Below, piece after piece: positions 48,505 through 58,262 of a DNA stretch of 64,000 nt. Source of the stretch: Candidatus Krumholzibacteriota bacterium (GTDB lineage Bacteria; Krumholzibacteriota; Krumholzibacteriia; JACNKJ01); assembly GCA_016933175.1 (NCBI GenBank), contig JAFGBK010000116.1:53571-117570 (forward strand). The letters are read 5' to 3'. Each line of letters starts with the position of its first letter. Positions within the stretch are counted from its first letter, which is position 1. The position numbers and the translations under genes were made by a program. The notes beneath the pieces are model-generated. The model did no database searches. It had not been told where the DNA came from and was given only the letters and a program-made list of their open reading frames with translations.

Positions 48505-51141
48505 ATGCTGCCTCCCGGCCATCCCTACGAGAAGCTCCTCGAACGCGTCGCCAAGCCCGGACGCTACACGGGCGGCGAGCACCAGGAGGTCCGCAAAGAT
48601 CCCGGCGCGCTGCGCTGCCGCGTGGCCCTGGCCTATCCGGACGTCTACGAGGTGGGGATGAGCCACCTGGGGCTCAAGATCCTCTACAGCCTCGTCAATG
48701 CGCGCGAGGACCTGGCCGCCGAGCGCGTCTACGCCCCCTGGCCCGACATGGAGGCCGAGCTGCGCGGCGCGGGGCTGCCCCTGGTCAGCCTGGAGACGGC
48801 CACGCCGCTCTCGGACTTCGACGTGCTGGGCGTCTCCCTCCAGTACGAGTTGACGGCCACGAACCTGCTCACGTTGCTCGACCTGGGCGGCATTCCCCTG
48901 CGCGCGGCGGACCGCGGCGACGGCGACCCGCTGGTGGCCGCCGGCGGACCCATGGCCTTCGAGGCCGAGCCCCTGGCGCCCTTCGTCGACGTCTTCGTCA
49001 TCGGCGACGGCGAGGAGGCCCTGGTGGACCTCATGGATCACTGGGCGCGCCTCGGGGAGCGGGGCCTGCCGCGCGCCGAGCGCCTGCGCCGCCTGGCGGC
49101 CGGCCGCGGCCGCTACGTGCCGTCCCTCTACCGGGCGGCGCCCGACCCGGCCACGGGCCTGCACGTGGTGCTGAAGCCGGCCGACCCCGACCTGCCCTTT
49201 CCCGTCAAGCGCGCGCTGGTGGAGAGCCTGGACGCCTGGCCCTTCCCCACCGACACGCCTGTCGCCGAGAGCCGCGCCGTCTTCGACCGCCACGCCATCG
49301 AGCTGGCCCGCGGCTGCCAGGCGGGCTGCCGCTTCTGCCAGGCGGGGATGATCTACCGACCTCTGCGCGAGCGACCGCCGGCCCAGGTCGCCGGGACGGT
49401 GCTGCGCGGCGTGCGCGAGGCCGGCTACGACGAGGTGAGCCTGAGCAGCCTGTCCACGGCGGACTACTCCGCGCTGCTCCCCCTGGTCGAGCGCCTCATG
49501 CCCGAGCTCGAGGACGAGCGCGTCAGCCTGTCCGTCTCGAGCCTGCGCGCCTACGGCCTCGCCGAGGCTCTGCTGGACGAGATGGCGAAGGTGCGCGCCA
49601 CCAGCCTCACCTTCGCCCCCGAGGCGGGCAGCCAGCGCCTGCGCGACGCCATCAACAAGAACGTCAGCGACGAGCAGCTGATCGAGAGCGCGCGGCGGGC
49701 CTTCCAGCGCGGCTGGAACCACATCAAGCTCTACTTCATGATCGGCCTGCCGGGCGAGACCGGCGCCGACCTGGCCGGCATCATCGACCTGGCCGCCCGC
49801 TGCCGCGACACGGCGCGGGATCTGCCCGGCCGGCGCCGCCCGGCGCGGGTGATCGTCTCGGTGAGCAACTTCGTGCCCAAGCCGCACACGCCCTTCCAGT
49901 GGGCGGCCATGGACCCGCCCGAGCGCCTGCGCGCCAAGCAGTCGCGCCTGCGCCGCCTGGCCCGCGAGCGCGGCCTGGACATCAAGCTGCACGACGCGGC
50001 GGCGAGCCGCCTGGAGGGCATCCTCAGCCGCGGCGACCGCCGCCTGGCCGACGTCATCGAGCTGGCCTGGCGCCGCGGCGCCCGCTTCGACGGCTGGGAT
50101 GACCAGTTCCGCCCCGACATCTGGGAAGGCGCCCTGGCCGACGCGGGCGTGGACCCGGCGCCCATGCTCGGCGCCCTGCCGCTTGACTCGCGCCTGCCCT
50201 GGGAGCACCTGCACCCCGGCGTGACGCGCACCTTCCTGCACCGCGAGTGGGAGCGCGGCCTGGCCGGCCTGACCACGGCGCCCTGCGGCCTGGCGCCGGT
50301 GGATCCCGCGGGCGCGGACGGCGCGCCGGGCGCGGAGGACGTCTGCCACCACTGCGGTCTGGCCTGCGACCTGGAGGAATTGGCCGCGCGGCGGCGGGCC
50401 GCCCATGCCGAGCTGGCGGCCCTGGCGGCGGCGCCCCGCGCGGCGGCGACGGAGCCCCGCCGCTACCGCCTCGTCTACGCGCGCTACGGCCCGGCCAGCA
50501 GCCTGGGCCACCTGGACCTGCTGCGCCTGTGGCCGCGCGTCCTGCGCCGGGCCGGCCTGCGCGTGGCCTACAGCCGGGGCTACCATCCCCACCCGCGCCT
50601 GAGCTTCTCGCCGGCCCTGCCCACGGGGGCCTGGAGCGTGGGCGAGCAGATGGAGGTCGTCCTGCGCGAGGACCTGCCGCCGGCGGACCTGCTCGCCCGC
50701 CTGGCGGGCGCCCTGCCGCCGGGCCTGCGCCTGCTGGAGGCCCACGCCGGCGAGGCGCGCCCCCTGGCGAAACGCCTGGCCGCCCAGCGCGTACTGGTGG
50801 CCTTTGCCGGACCGCCCGGCGGGGACCTGGCGGCGGCCTGCGCGGCGCTGCTGGCCCGCGCCACCATCACGGTCACGCGGGAGCGCAAGCAGGGCGTTCG
50901 CGCCCTGGACGTGCGGCCCACGCTCCTGGCCCTGCGGCCGGCCGCGCCGGAGGACCTGCCGGCGGCGGCGGCGCTGCTGCCGGGGGACGACTGGGCCGGC
51001 GGCCTGCCCGCGCGCGTCCACCTGGAGCTGGCCCTGCAGCGGGCGTCGGTGAAGCCCGCCGAGCTGGCCCTGCTGCTGGGCGGCGAGGCCGGGACTGTCC
51101 GCGTCCTGCGCCTGGGATTCGCGCTGGAGAAGGAGCCATGA
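48505..51141 (+). CDS. TIGR03960-type B12-binding-like radical SAM protein fused to TIGR03936/DUF2344 domain
   Basis: DVYEVGMSHLGLKILYSLVN; ELARGCQAGCRFCQAGMIYRPLRER; C-term YRLVYARYGPASSLGHLDLLRLWPRVLRRAGLRVAYSRGYHPHPRLSFSPALPTG. Confidence 0.9.
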   Translation: MLPPGHPYEKLLERVAKPGRYTGGEHQEVRKDPGALRCRVALAYPDVYEVGMSHLGLKILYSLVNAREDLAAERVYAPWPDMEAELRGAGLPLVSLETATPLSDFDVLGVSLQYELTATNLLTLLDLGGIPLRAADRGDGDPLVAAGGPMAFEAEPLAPFVDVFVIGDGEEALVDLMDHWARLGERGLPRAERLRRLAAGRGRYVPSLYRAAPDPATGLHVVLKPADPDLPFPVKRALVESLDAWPFPTDTPVAESRAVFDRHAIELARGCQAGCRFCQAGMIYRPLRERPPAQVAGTVLRGVREAGYDEVSLSSLSTADYSALLPLVERLMPELEDERVSLSVSSLRAYGLAEALLDEMAKVRATSLTFAPEAGSQRLRDAINKNVSDEQLIESARRAFQRGWNHIKLYFMIGLPGETGADLAGIIDLAARCRDTARDLPGRRRPARVIVSVSNFVPKPHTPFQWAAMDPPERLRAKQSRLRRLARERGLDIKLHDAAASRLEGILSRGDRRLADVIELAWRRGARFDGWDDQFRPDIWEGALADAGVDPAPMLGALPLDSRLPWEHLHPGVTRTFLHREWERGLAGLTTAPCGLAPVDPAGADGAPGAEDVCHHCGLACDLEELAARRRAAHAELAALAAAPRAAATEPRRYRLVYARYGPASSLGHLDLLRLWPRVLRRAGLRVAYSRGYHPHPRLSFSPALPTGAWSVGEQMEVVLREDLPPADLLARLAGALPPGLRLLEAHAGEARPLAKRLAAQRVLVAFAGPPGGDLAAACAALLARATITVTRERKQGVRALDVRPTLLALRPAAPEDLPAAAALLPGDDWAGGLPARVHLELALQRASVKPAELALLLGGEAGTVRVLRLGFALEKEP

Positions 51142-52523
51142 GCACGGCGACCACCAAGAGCGATCGCGCGGCCGCGACGCGCTACGACCACACCGAGGGC
51201 AGCGTCCTGCGGTCCATCATCCACATGGGCCTACCCTCGATGATCGGCTTCGCCGCGACGAACGTCTACGACATCGTGGACATGTTCTGGGTGGCCAGGC
51301 TGGGCGCGGAGAGCGTGGCCGCCGTGACGGTCTTCTTCTCCTTCTACTGGGTCATCAGCTCGGCCAACCAGATCGCCGGCTCGGGCTCCCTGGCCGTCAT
51401 CAGCCGGCGCTACGGCGAGAAGGACCCGGGCAAGACCGAGGCCGCCATCAAGGAGGCCCTGCTGCTCAAGTGGGCCCTGGCCCTGGTCTGCGGCCTCGCG
51501 GGCTACGCCTTCCTGCGGCCGGTGCTGAGCCTGCTGGGCGCCACGGGGACCGTCCACGAGCAGGCCGCGCGCTACGGCGCCGTTCAGCTCCTGGGCCTGG
51601 GCTTCTCCTTCGCCAGCTTCACCATCTACACGGCCCTGCGCGGGGTGGGCGATCCGCGCAAGGCCATGGTGCTGATGCTCTCGGGCGTGGGGCTGAACAT
51701 CATCCTCGATCCCCTGCTCATCTTCGGCCTGGGGCCCTTTCCGGAACTCGGCGTCACCGGCGCGGCCCTGGCCTCCATCATCGGCTTCGGCGCCACCTTC
51801 TTCGCGGGGCTGGTGATCTTCTACGGCGGCTGGACGGCCGTGCGCCTGCGCCTGCGCGGCAGCGTGGGCGTGCGCATGGCCGGCATGGGGCAGATGCTCA
51901 ACATCGGCTTCCCGTCGGGGATCAGCTCCGTCTCCTTCTCGCTGGCGCGCGCGGTGATCATGTCGCTGATCGCGGCCTTCGGCGCCGAGATCATCGCCGT
52001 CTACGGCATGGCCCAGCGGGTGACGGCCCTGGGCATCATGGTGGTCGTGGGCATGGGGCTGGGCCTCTCCGCCCTGGTGGGGCAGAACCTGGGCGCCGGC
52101 AAGCCCGAGCGGGCGCGGCGGACGGCCGACGCGGCGACGCTGTTCTGCGGCCTGGCGCTGACGGTCTTCGCGGTCGTGACCATCCTGTTCGCGCGGCCCA
52201 TCGCGCGGGCCTTCTTCGACGCGCCGGAGCTGATCGAGCAGGGCGTCGTCATCCTGCGCATCTTCTCGCTGAACCTGCCCTTCGTAGGCTTCATCATCTC
52301 CATGGAGATGGCCATCACCGGCGCCGGCCAGACGCGGTGGCCCATGTTCTTCTCCATCCTCGCCAGCTGGGTCCTGCAGGTGCCGCTGATCCTGCTGGTG
52401 ACGCGGGCCCTGCACCTGGGGCCGACAGCCGTCTGGTGGTCCATGGTGGCCGCCGAGGTCATCGCCCTAGGCCTGTTCCTGCTCTACTACCGCCGCTACC
52501 GCTGGCTGGCGACGAAGGTCTGA
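51138..52523 (+). CDS. MATE family efflux transporter
   Basis: 12-TM pattern; LPSMIGFAATNVYDIVDMFWVARLGAESVAAVTVFFSFYWV; LGLSALVGQNLGAGKPERARR. Confidence 0.93.
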   Translation: MSTATTKSDRAAATRYDHTEGSVLRSIIHMGLPSMIGFAATNVYDIVDMFWVARLGAESVAAVTVFFSFYWVISSANQIAGSGSLAVISRRYGEKDPGKTEAAIKEALLLKWALALVCGLAGYAFLRPVLSLLGATGTVHEQAARYGAVQLLGLGFSFASFTIYTALRGVGDPRKAMVLMLSGVGLNIILDPLLIFGLGPFPELGVTGAALASIIGFGATFFAGLVIFYGGWTAVRLRLRGSVGVRMAGMGQMLNIGFPSGISSVSFSLARAVIMSLIAAFGAEIIAVYGMAQRVTALGIMVVVGMGLGLSALVGQNLGAGKPERARRTADAATLFCGLALTVFAVVTILFARPIARAFFDAPELIEQGVVILRIFSLNLPFVGFIISMEMAITGAGQTRWPMFFSILASWVLQVPLILLVTRALHLGPTAVWWSMVAAEVIALGLFLLYYRRYRWLATKV

Positions 52524-52652
52524 CGCGGGCGGCCCGCGCCGCGGCGCCATGCGGACGCCACGGTCCTTTCCCATGAACGAAAAGGCCGGCCCGGCGCGGC
52601 GCCGGACCGGCCAGGTGGGCGGGCTCTGCGCCCCGCCCGTGCCCACGGGATC

Positions 52653-53816
52653 TCACTCCAGCTCGGGCTGCGCGATCTCTCCGGCCTCGGCCATCACGAC
52701 ATTGCCGTCGGGCTCGAGAACGGGCTCCGCCGCGGCGGACGTTTCCTCGCACTCGCCCGCCGGCGTCCCGGCCAGGTCCTCCTCGGCCGCGGGCGCGAAG
52801 CTGCCGGCCAGGATCGCCAGGTCCAGCGCGGGCAGCTCGGGATCGTCCACGCGATCGGCCAGGCGCGCGGCGCTGGCCAGGGCGCTGGCGTGCTCGCTGT
52901 CGGCGGCGACGGCCCGCTCGTAGGCCGCGCGCGCCATGGCCAGGTAGCCCGCGCGCTCGAGGGCCACGCCCAGGTTGTTCTGGGCGCAGGCGATCGCGGG
53001 CGCCAGCTCGGCGGCGCGGGCCAGGGGCACCAGGGCATCGTCGAACCGCTCCTGCTCGATGAGGATCAGGCCCAGGTTGTTCAGGGACCAGGCGTCCTCG
53101 GGATCGAGGCTCAGGGCCTGGTGGTAGGCGGCCGCGGCCTCGTCCGCGCGGCCGAGGTTGTGCAGGGCGCGCCCGCGCAGGCGGTCCGCCTCGGCGTCGC
53201 CCGGCGCGGCCTCGCGCACGCGGTCCACCAGCTCGAGGGCCTCCTCGTTCCGGCCCAGCTCCATCAGGACGCGGCCCAGGTTGAGCAGGCTCTTGCGGTG
53301 CTCGGGCCGGATGGCCAGGGCGGCGCGCAGGGCGGCCTCGGCCGCCGCGGCGTCGCCGCGCTTCCACTCGGACAGGCCGAGCATGTAGTTGCCCCAGACG
53401 TGCTCCGGGTGGTGGTAGGCGAAGGCCGTGAACAGGTGCGCCGCCTGGTCATAATCGCCGGCCAGGTAGGCGTCCTCGGCGGTGAAGTAGTCCACGTCCG
53501 CGGGCGGCGCGGCGGGCGACGCCTCGTCCTCGGTGGACGTCTCGGTCTCGGCGGGCGCGGCGGCCGGCTCGACCGGCGTCACGTCGCTCTCAGCGGCCGC
53601 GGCGTAGGCTCCGGCCCGGGTCTCGTCGTCCAGGGACGCCTCGGCGCGGGCCCAGTCCGCCAGGCTCCGCTCGACCTCGGCGCTCTCACCCTCCTGCTTC
53701 TGGACGCCGGTCTGGAGGCCATAGGCCGCCAGGATGGCGATGACGACGATGACCACCCCGCCCAGCACGAAGCGGAGGGGCCAGCCTTCTCGGGTGTCGG
53801 TGCTCTTGCGGTTCAT
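52653..53816 (-). CDS. Membrane-anchored tetratricopeptide repeat protein
   Basis: Single N-terminal TM; TPRs (WGNYMLGLSEWKRGDAAAAEAALRAALAIRPEHRKSLLNLGRVLMELGRNEEALELV...). Confidence 0.85.
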   Translation of the reverse strand: MNRKSTDTREGWPLRFVLGGVVIVVIAILAAYGLQTGVQKQEGESAEVERSLADWARAEASLDDETRAGAYAAAAESDVTPVEPAAAPAETETSTEDEASPAAPPADVDYFTAEDAYLAGDYDQAAHLFTAFAYHHPEHVWGNYMLGLSEWKRGDAAAAEAALRAALAIRPEHRKSLLNLGRVLMELGRNEEALELVDRVREAAPGDAEADRLRGRALHNLGRADEAAAAYHQALSLDPEDAWSLNNLGLILIEQERFDDALVPLARAAELAPAIACAQNNLGVALERAGYLAMARAAYERAVAADSEHASALASAARLADRVDDPELPALDLAILAGSFAPAAEEDLAGTPAGECEETSAAAEPVLEPDGNVVMAEAGEIAQPELE

Positions 53817-54179
53817 CGTTTCCCTCCTCGGTTTGCCCCTGCGGGGCGCGGTCCAATGGGGCCACGGCAAGGGGCCGGCCAGGACGCGACGCGACCATAC
53901 CGATTATGCAAGCCGCTATCGGTGAAGGGATTGCCCGGCCGGCGGCGGCTTCCGGCTCTCGCGTTGAGCGGTGGTGGCATGTCCCGCCGGACACGCCGCG
54001 GGTTCCCGTAAACACGGAGGCGGTGACGCAGGCCCCGCCGAATGGCCCTTTGGGAGACTCGCTTCCTGTGATAGAATGGTTGAAGAATTGAGATATCGAC
54101 GTGATCCGAGGCCGGTGGGGCCTGCTTACTCCCCCGCCAGCGCCCGCGGCGCGGATCCCCGCATGGGAGGTCCCCCGTC

Positions 54180-54746
54180 ATGAGGCGCCGCACCCGACCG
54201 CCGGACGCCCGGGCCGCCACGCTCGCTCTCGCCCTGCTCGCTGCCGTCCTACTCGCGCCCGCGCCCGCCGGCGGGGCCGTGCGCCTGCGGGCCTCGGCCT
54301 TCGGCAGCGCGGGCCAGCCGGCGTCGAGCCCCAACGCCGTCATCAACTCGACACTGGGCCAGCCGACGCCCATCGGCGTCGGCGCCGCCGGCGGCGTCGT
54401 CCTGCACGCCGGCTTCTGGTACGCCCATCGATTCACGGGGCTGACGGACGCGCCCCCGGCGGGCGCGCCGGCCTTTCGCCTCTGGCAGAACTACCCGAAT
54501 CCCTTCAACCCGGCCACGACCATCCGCTTCACCCTGGCGGAGGCGGGTCTGGTGCGCCTGTCGGTCCTCGATCCGCGGGGCCGCCTGGTGCGCCGCCTGG
54601 TGGACGGGCCCTGGCCGCCCGGCACCCACACGGTGGTCTGGGACGGCACCGACGACGCCGGACGCCCCGTGGCCTCCGGCCTCTACCTCTACCGCCTCGA
54701 GGCCGGCGGCCGGCGCGCCGTCCGGCGCAGCCTGGTCCTCAAGTAG
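54180..54746 (+). CDS. Secreted protein with C-terminal FlgD-like / T9SS type A-like sorting domain
   Basis: Signal peptide; GGVVLHAGFWYAH; LWQNYPNPFNPATTIRFTLAEAGLVRLSVLDPRGRLVRRLVDG..SGLYLYRLEAGGRRAVRRSLVLK. Confidence 0.82.
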   Translation: MRRRTRPPDARAATLALALLAAVLLAPAPAGGAVRLRASAFGSAGQPASSPNAVINSTLGQPTPIGVGAAGGVVLHAGFWYAHRFTGLTDAPPAGAPAFRLWQNYPNPFNPATTIRFTLAEAGLVRLSVLDPRGRLVRRLVDGPWPPGTHTVVWDGTDDAGRPVASGLYLYRLEAGGRRAVRRSLVLK

Positions 54747-54755
54747 ACGAGGGAG

Positions 54756-56222
54756 ATGGACATGAAACGCATGGCGACGATCCTGGCGGCGGGCCTGGTC
54801 CTGCTCGCGGCCGCGGCCGGGGCCGAGGTCCCGCGCCTGATCAACTACCAGGGTATCCTGACCGACGAGGAGGGCGATCCCCTCGAAGGGACGCACACCC
54901 TGTCCTTCAGCGTCTACGCCGACAGCGGCCAGGGCGCCGCCGCCCTCTGGACCGAGCGTCACGAGAACGTGCCGGTGGAACGCGGGCTGTTCAACATGCT
55001 GCTGGGCGGCATCATGGACATCCCGCCCTCGCTCTTCGCGGGCGGCGAGCGCTGGCTGGGCGTCACCGTGGACACCGATCCCGAGGTCCGGCCCCGCATG
55101 CGGATCGCCGCCGTGGCCTACGCCCTGCGGGCGGCCGTAGCCGATTCGTCCCTCGGCGGCGGCAGCGCCGACGCCGACTGGCTCATCACGGGCGACGACA
55201 TGGTCGCCGGCGTGGCGGGCAACGTGGGCATCGGCGCCACGGCGCCGGCCCGCCGGCTGCAGGTGGGCGACACGGGCATCCCCGACGCCGAGGGCATGAT
55301 CCGCCTCGCCTCGCGCTCGGGCACCCAGGGCTCCAACCGCGCCTGGGACATCGGCGTGCCCGAGACCGACAGCGACACCTCGGGCCCCGGCTACTCCTTC
55401 GTCATCGACGACACCCAGGCCGGAGACGATCCCGAGTTCATGGTCAAGTACGGCACGGGCCACGTGGGCATCGGCACCACGGCGCCGGCGGCGCCGCTGG
55501 AGGTCGTCAAGCCCACGGACTCGACCGCGGACGCCGCCCTGCAGGTCACCACCCGCTACCTGGTCGGCGGCTATCCCATGAGCAGCTACCTGCGCGTCGA
55601 CCGCACGGCCATCGACGGCGCCACGTCCCTGGGCGACGCCAACGTCAACGTCAACGGCACCTCCGCCGGGAACGTCTACCTGGCCGCCGGCGGCGGCGAC
55701 GTGGGCGTGGGCACCACCCAGCCGGATGCCCGCCTGGACGTGGCCGGCGACCTGCGGGCCGACGCCATCCGGTGCGACGGGCACGCCTACGTGGACATCC
55801 TGCACATCACCGGCGCCGATCTGGCCGAGCGCTTCCCGGCCAGCGAGGCGGCGGCGCCCGGCACGGTGGTCGCCATCGACCCGGCGCGGCCGGGCGAGCT
55901 CTGCGTCTGCCGCGAGGCCTACGACCGGCGGGTGGCCGGCGTGGTGAGCGGGGCGCGCGGCCTGCCGGCGGGCGCCGTCCTCGGCGGCCTGACCGCGGGC
56001 CCGGAGGCCCTGCCGGTGGCCCTGAGCGGACGCGTCTGGGTGCGAGCCGACGCCACGGGCGGGCCCATCGCGCCCGGCGACCTGCTCACCAGCGCGGCGA
56101 CGCCCGGCCACGCCATGGCCGCGCGCGACGCCGCGCGCGCCCAGGGCGCCGTCCTGGGCAAGGCCATGACCGCCCTGGATGCTGGCACCGGCTGGGTGCT
56201 GGCGCTGGTCAACCTGCAGTGA
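54756..56222 (+). CDS. Secreted tail-fibre-like repeat protein
   Basis: Signal peptide; GNVGIGATAPARRLQVGD, GHVGIGTTAPAAPLEVV, GDVGVGTTQPDARLDVAGDL repeats; DLAERFPASEAAAPGTVVAID. Confidence 0.8.
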   Translation: MDMKRMATILAAGLVLLAAAAGAEVPRLINYQGILTDEEGDPLEGTHTLSFSVYADSGQGAAALWTERHENVPVERGLFNMLLGGIMDIPPSLFAGGERWLGVTVDTDPEVRPRMRIAAVAYALRAAVADSSLGGGSADADWLITGDDMVAGVAGNVGIGATAPARRLQVGDTGIPDAEGMIRLASRSGTQGSNRAWDIGVPETDSDTSGPGYSFVIDDTQAGDDPEFMVKYGTGHVGIGTTAPAAPLEVVKPTDSTADAALQVTTRYLVGGYPMSSYLRVDRTAIDGATSLGDANVNVNGTSAGNVYLAAGGGDVGVGTTQPDARLDVAGDLRADAIRCDGHAYVDILHITGADLAERFPASEAAAPGTVVAIDPARPGELCVCREAYDRRVAGVVSGARGLPAGAVLGGLTAGPEALPVALSGRVWVRADATGGPIAPGDLLTSAATPGHAMAARDAARAQGAVLGKAMTALDAGTGWVLALVNLQ

Positions 56223-56233
56223 GGAGGGATGCC

Positions 56234-58054
56234 ATGGGACGCGCACTCGCCTGCCTGCTGCTCGGCGCCGCGCTGGCGGGTCCCCTCGCCGCCCAGCAGA
56301 TGCCCCCGCCGCCCGCGCCGGCCATGCCCCGGGACCTGCCGATGGAGTTCGTCCACTTCGACGCCGAGCGACTGGCCCTGTCGCAGGACTGGGCGCCGGG
56401 CGCGCTGCGCGCCGAGCTCGCACAGCGCGGCATCGTCCTTTCCGAGGACGGCCTCGCGCACGTGACCATCGCCGGACCGGAGGGCGCGGTGGCCGTCCCC
56501 GCCCGCCTGGTGACCTCCGTGGGCGGCCGGGACGACGTCGCCTGGCGCCGCTGGCGGGATGCCTGGGTGCCCGTGACGCGCCTGACGGAGCTGGCCCGCA
56601 GCCTGCCCGCGGGGCATTTCCTCGGGCGGGTCCAGGCCCCGTGGCCGGCCGACGTCCAGGGCGAGGGTACCGCCGCGATCAACTCCGACGGCTACCGCGA
56701 CGGCGGCGCCGACGGCACCGGGCTGACCGTCGCCATCATCGACGGGGGCTACGACGGCCTCACGGAGGCCTGGGAGAACGGCGACATCCCGAGCCCCTAC
56801 ACCTGGATCAACTACACCCCGCATCCCCTCGAGTCGCAGGGGGATCACGGCACCGCCTGCGTGGAGCAGGTCTACGATCACGCCCCCGGCGCCGACTACC
56901 GCCTCTACATGATCGACTCGGCGACGGACCTGGGGCTGGCGGTGGCGGACGCCGCGGCGGCCGGCGTGGACGTCATCTCCATGTCGGTCGTCTGGCCGAT
57001 CGCGGGCTGGGAGGACGACGCGGGAGCTCCCTGCGCCGCCGTGAACGAGGCGGCGGCGAATGGGATGCTCGTCTTCATCTCGGCGGGCAACTTCGCGGAG
57101 TGCCACTGGCAGGGCGACTACGATCCGGGCGGCGACAGCTCCGCCTGGCACGACTTCCAGTACGGCGACGAGGCCATCGACGTCGTCGTCGCCGACGGCG
57201 CGGAGGCGGCCTTCACCATGCAGTGGAACACGGTGGGGGACATCTACAACTACGACCTCTACCTCCTGGACGCCAGCCAGGCCGTTCTCGCCTCCAGCAC
57301 GAACCCGGACAACCACTTCGAGAGCCTGAGCTGGCCCAACGAGACGGGCGCCGACCAGACCGCCTATCTCTGCGTCCATCGCGTGTCGGGCGGCATAACC
57401 GAGTTCGAGATCTTCAGCGGCGGCTGCGCCTGGCAGCAGCACGCCATGGCCTGGAGCTCCGTCGCCTCCCCCGGGAACGCCACCGCGCCCAACGTCTTCG
57501 CCGTGGGCGCCGTGCCCTGGGGCGACTATGGCTCCCCCAACGGCACCGACGGCATCCTGGCCGGCTACAGCAGCCAGGGGCCGAGCAACGGCGGCATGAC
57601 GCTGCCCGACCTGTGCGCGCCCACCGCCGTGACCTGCTTCACCGCGCCCTGGGGCATGGGCGGCACGAGCTGCTCGGCGCCCTGCGCGGCGGGGGCGGCC
57701 GCCGCCTTCTGGTCGGCGGACCCGGGACTGCACGTGGACGCCGTCCGCTGGCTGATCCTCGAGCAGGCCGGCCAGTGGCGGGACTGGGGCGACTGGGGGA
57801 ACGACAACGTCTACGGCCGCGGCGGGATGATCCTATACGAGTTCGCGCCGCACACCGTCTGGGTCTCGCGGGCCTACGGCAACGTGGCCGACGACCCCGC
57901 CTACCCCCTCTACACGGTCCAGTACGCGCACTACTGCGCCGAGACGGGCGGGCGGCTGCTGCTCTTCCCCGGCGGCGTCTACCCCGAGGCGGTCAACCTG
58001 TCGCGCGAGCTGACCGTGGAGACCACCGGCCCGGAGGCGGTACTGGGGGAATGA
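56234..58054 (+). CDS. Secreted S8 (subtilisin-like) serine peptidase
   Basis: TVAIIDGGYDG (Asp), GDHGTACVEQV (His), MGGTSCSAPCAAGAAAAFW (Ser); signal peptide. Confidence 0.9.
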   Translation: MGRALACLLLGAALAGPLAAQQMPPPPAPAMPRDLPMEFVHFDAERLALSQDWAPGALRAELAQRGIVLSEDGLAHVTIAGPEGAVAVPARLVTSVGGRDDVAWRRWRDAWVPVTRLTELARSLPAGHFLGRVQAPWPADVQGEGTAAINSDGYRDGGADGTGLTVAIIDGGYDGLTEAWENGDIPSPYTWINYTPHPLESQGDHGTACVEQVYDHAPGADYRLYMIDSATDLGLAVADAAAAGVDVISMSVVWPIAGWEDDAGAPCAAVNEAAANGMLVFISAGNFAECHWQGDYDPGGDSSAWHDFQYGDEAIDVVVADGAEAAFTMQWNTVGDIYNYDLYLLDASQAVLASSTNPDNHFESLSWPNETGADQTAYLCVHRVSGGITEFEIFSGGCAWQQHAMAWSSVASPGNATAPNVFAVGAVPWGDYGSPNGTDGILAGYSSQGPSNGGMTLPDLCAPTAVTCFTAPWGMGGTSCSAPCAAGAAAAFWSADPGLHVDAVRWLILEQAGQWRDWGDWGNDNVYGRGGMILYEFAPHTVWVSRAYGNVADDPAYPLYTVQYAHYCAETGGRLLLFPGGVYPEAVNLSRELTVETTGPEAVLGE

Positions 58055-58061
58055 TTAAGGA

Positions 58062-58090
58062 TTGATCTGCGGCCCGGCAGGGGCTATGCT
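58062..58090 (+). promoter_or_regulatory. Putative promoter TTGATC-N17-TATGCT
   Basis: Upstream of the 58263 gene; leaves a ~165-nt leader with a 9-bp perfect hairpin at 58221-58242. Confidence 0.4.
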
Positions 58091-58262
58091 CGCCCTGTCG
58101 ACGATCCGTCTCCGCTCACACCCTCGCGCCGGCTGCCGGCGCCTGGTGATTGCCGCGCACCGGCCGACATCGGCCGCCCTCCTCCCGACACCATCCACGC
58201 GACACGACGATCCACCGCGCCGCGGCCGTCGTCACGGCCGCGTGTTCGAGAGGAGGACCTTC

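Noticed and set aside
48430-51021. 863-aa minus-strand ORF opposite the radical SAM protein
   Set aside because: Low-complexity shadow ORF; sense strand has the radical SAM Cys motif.
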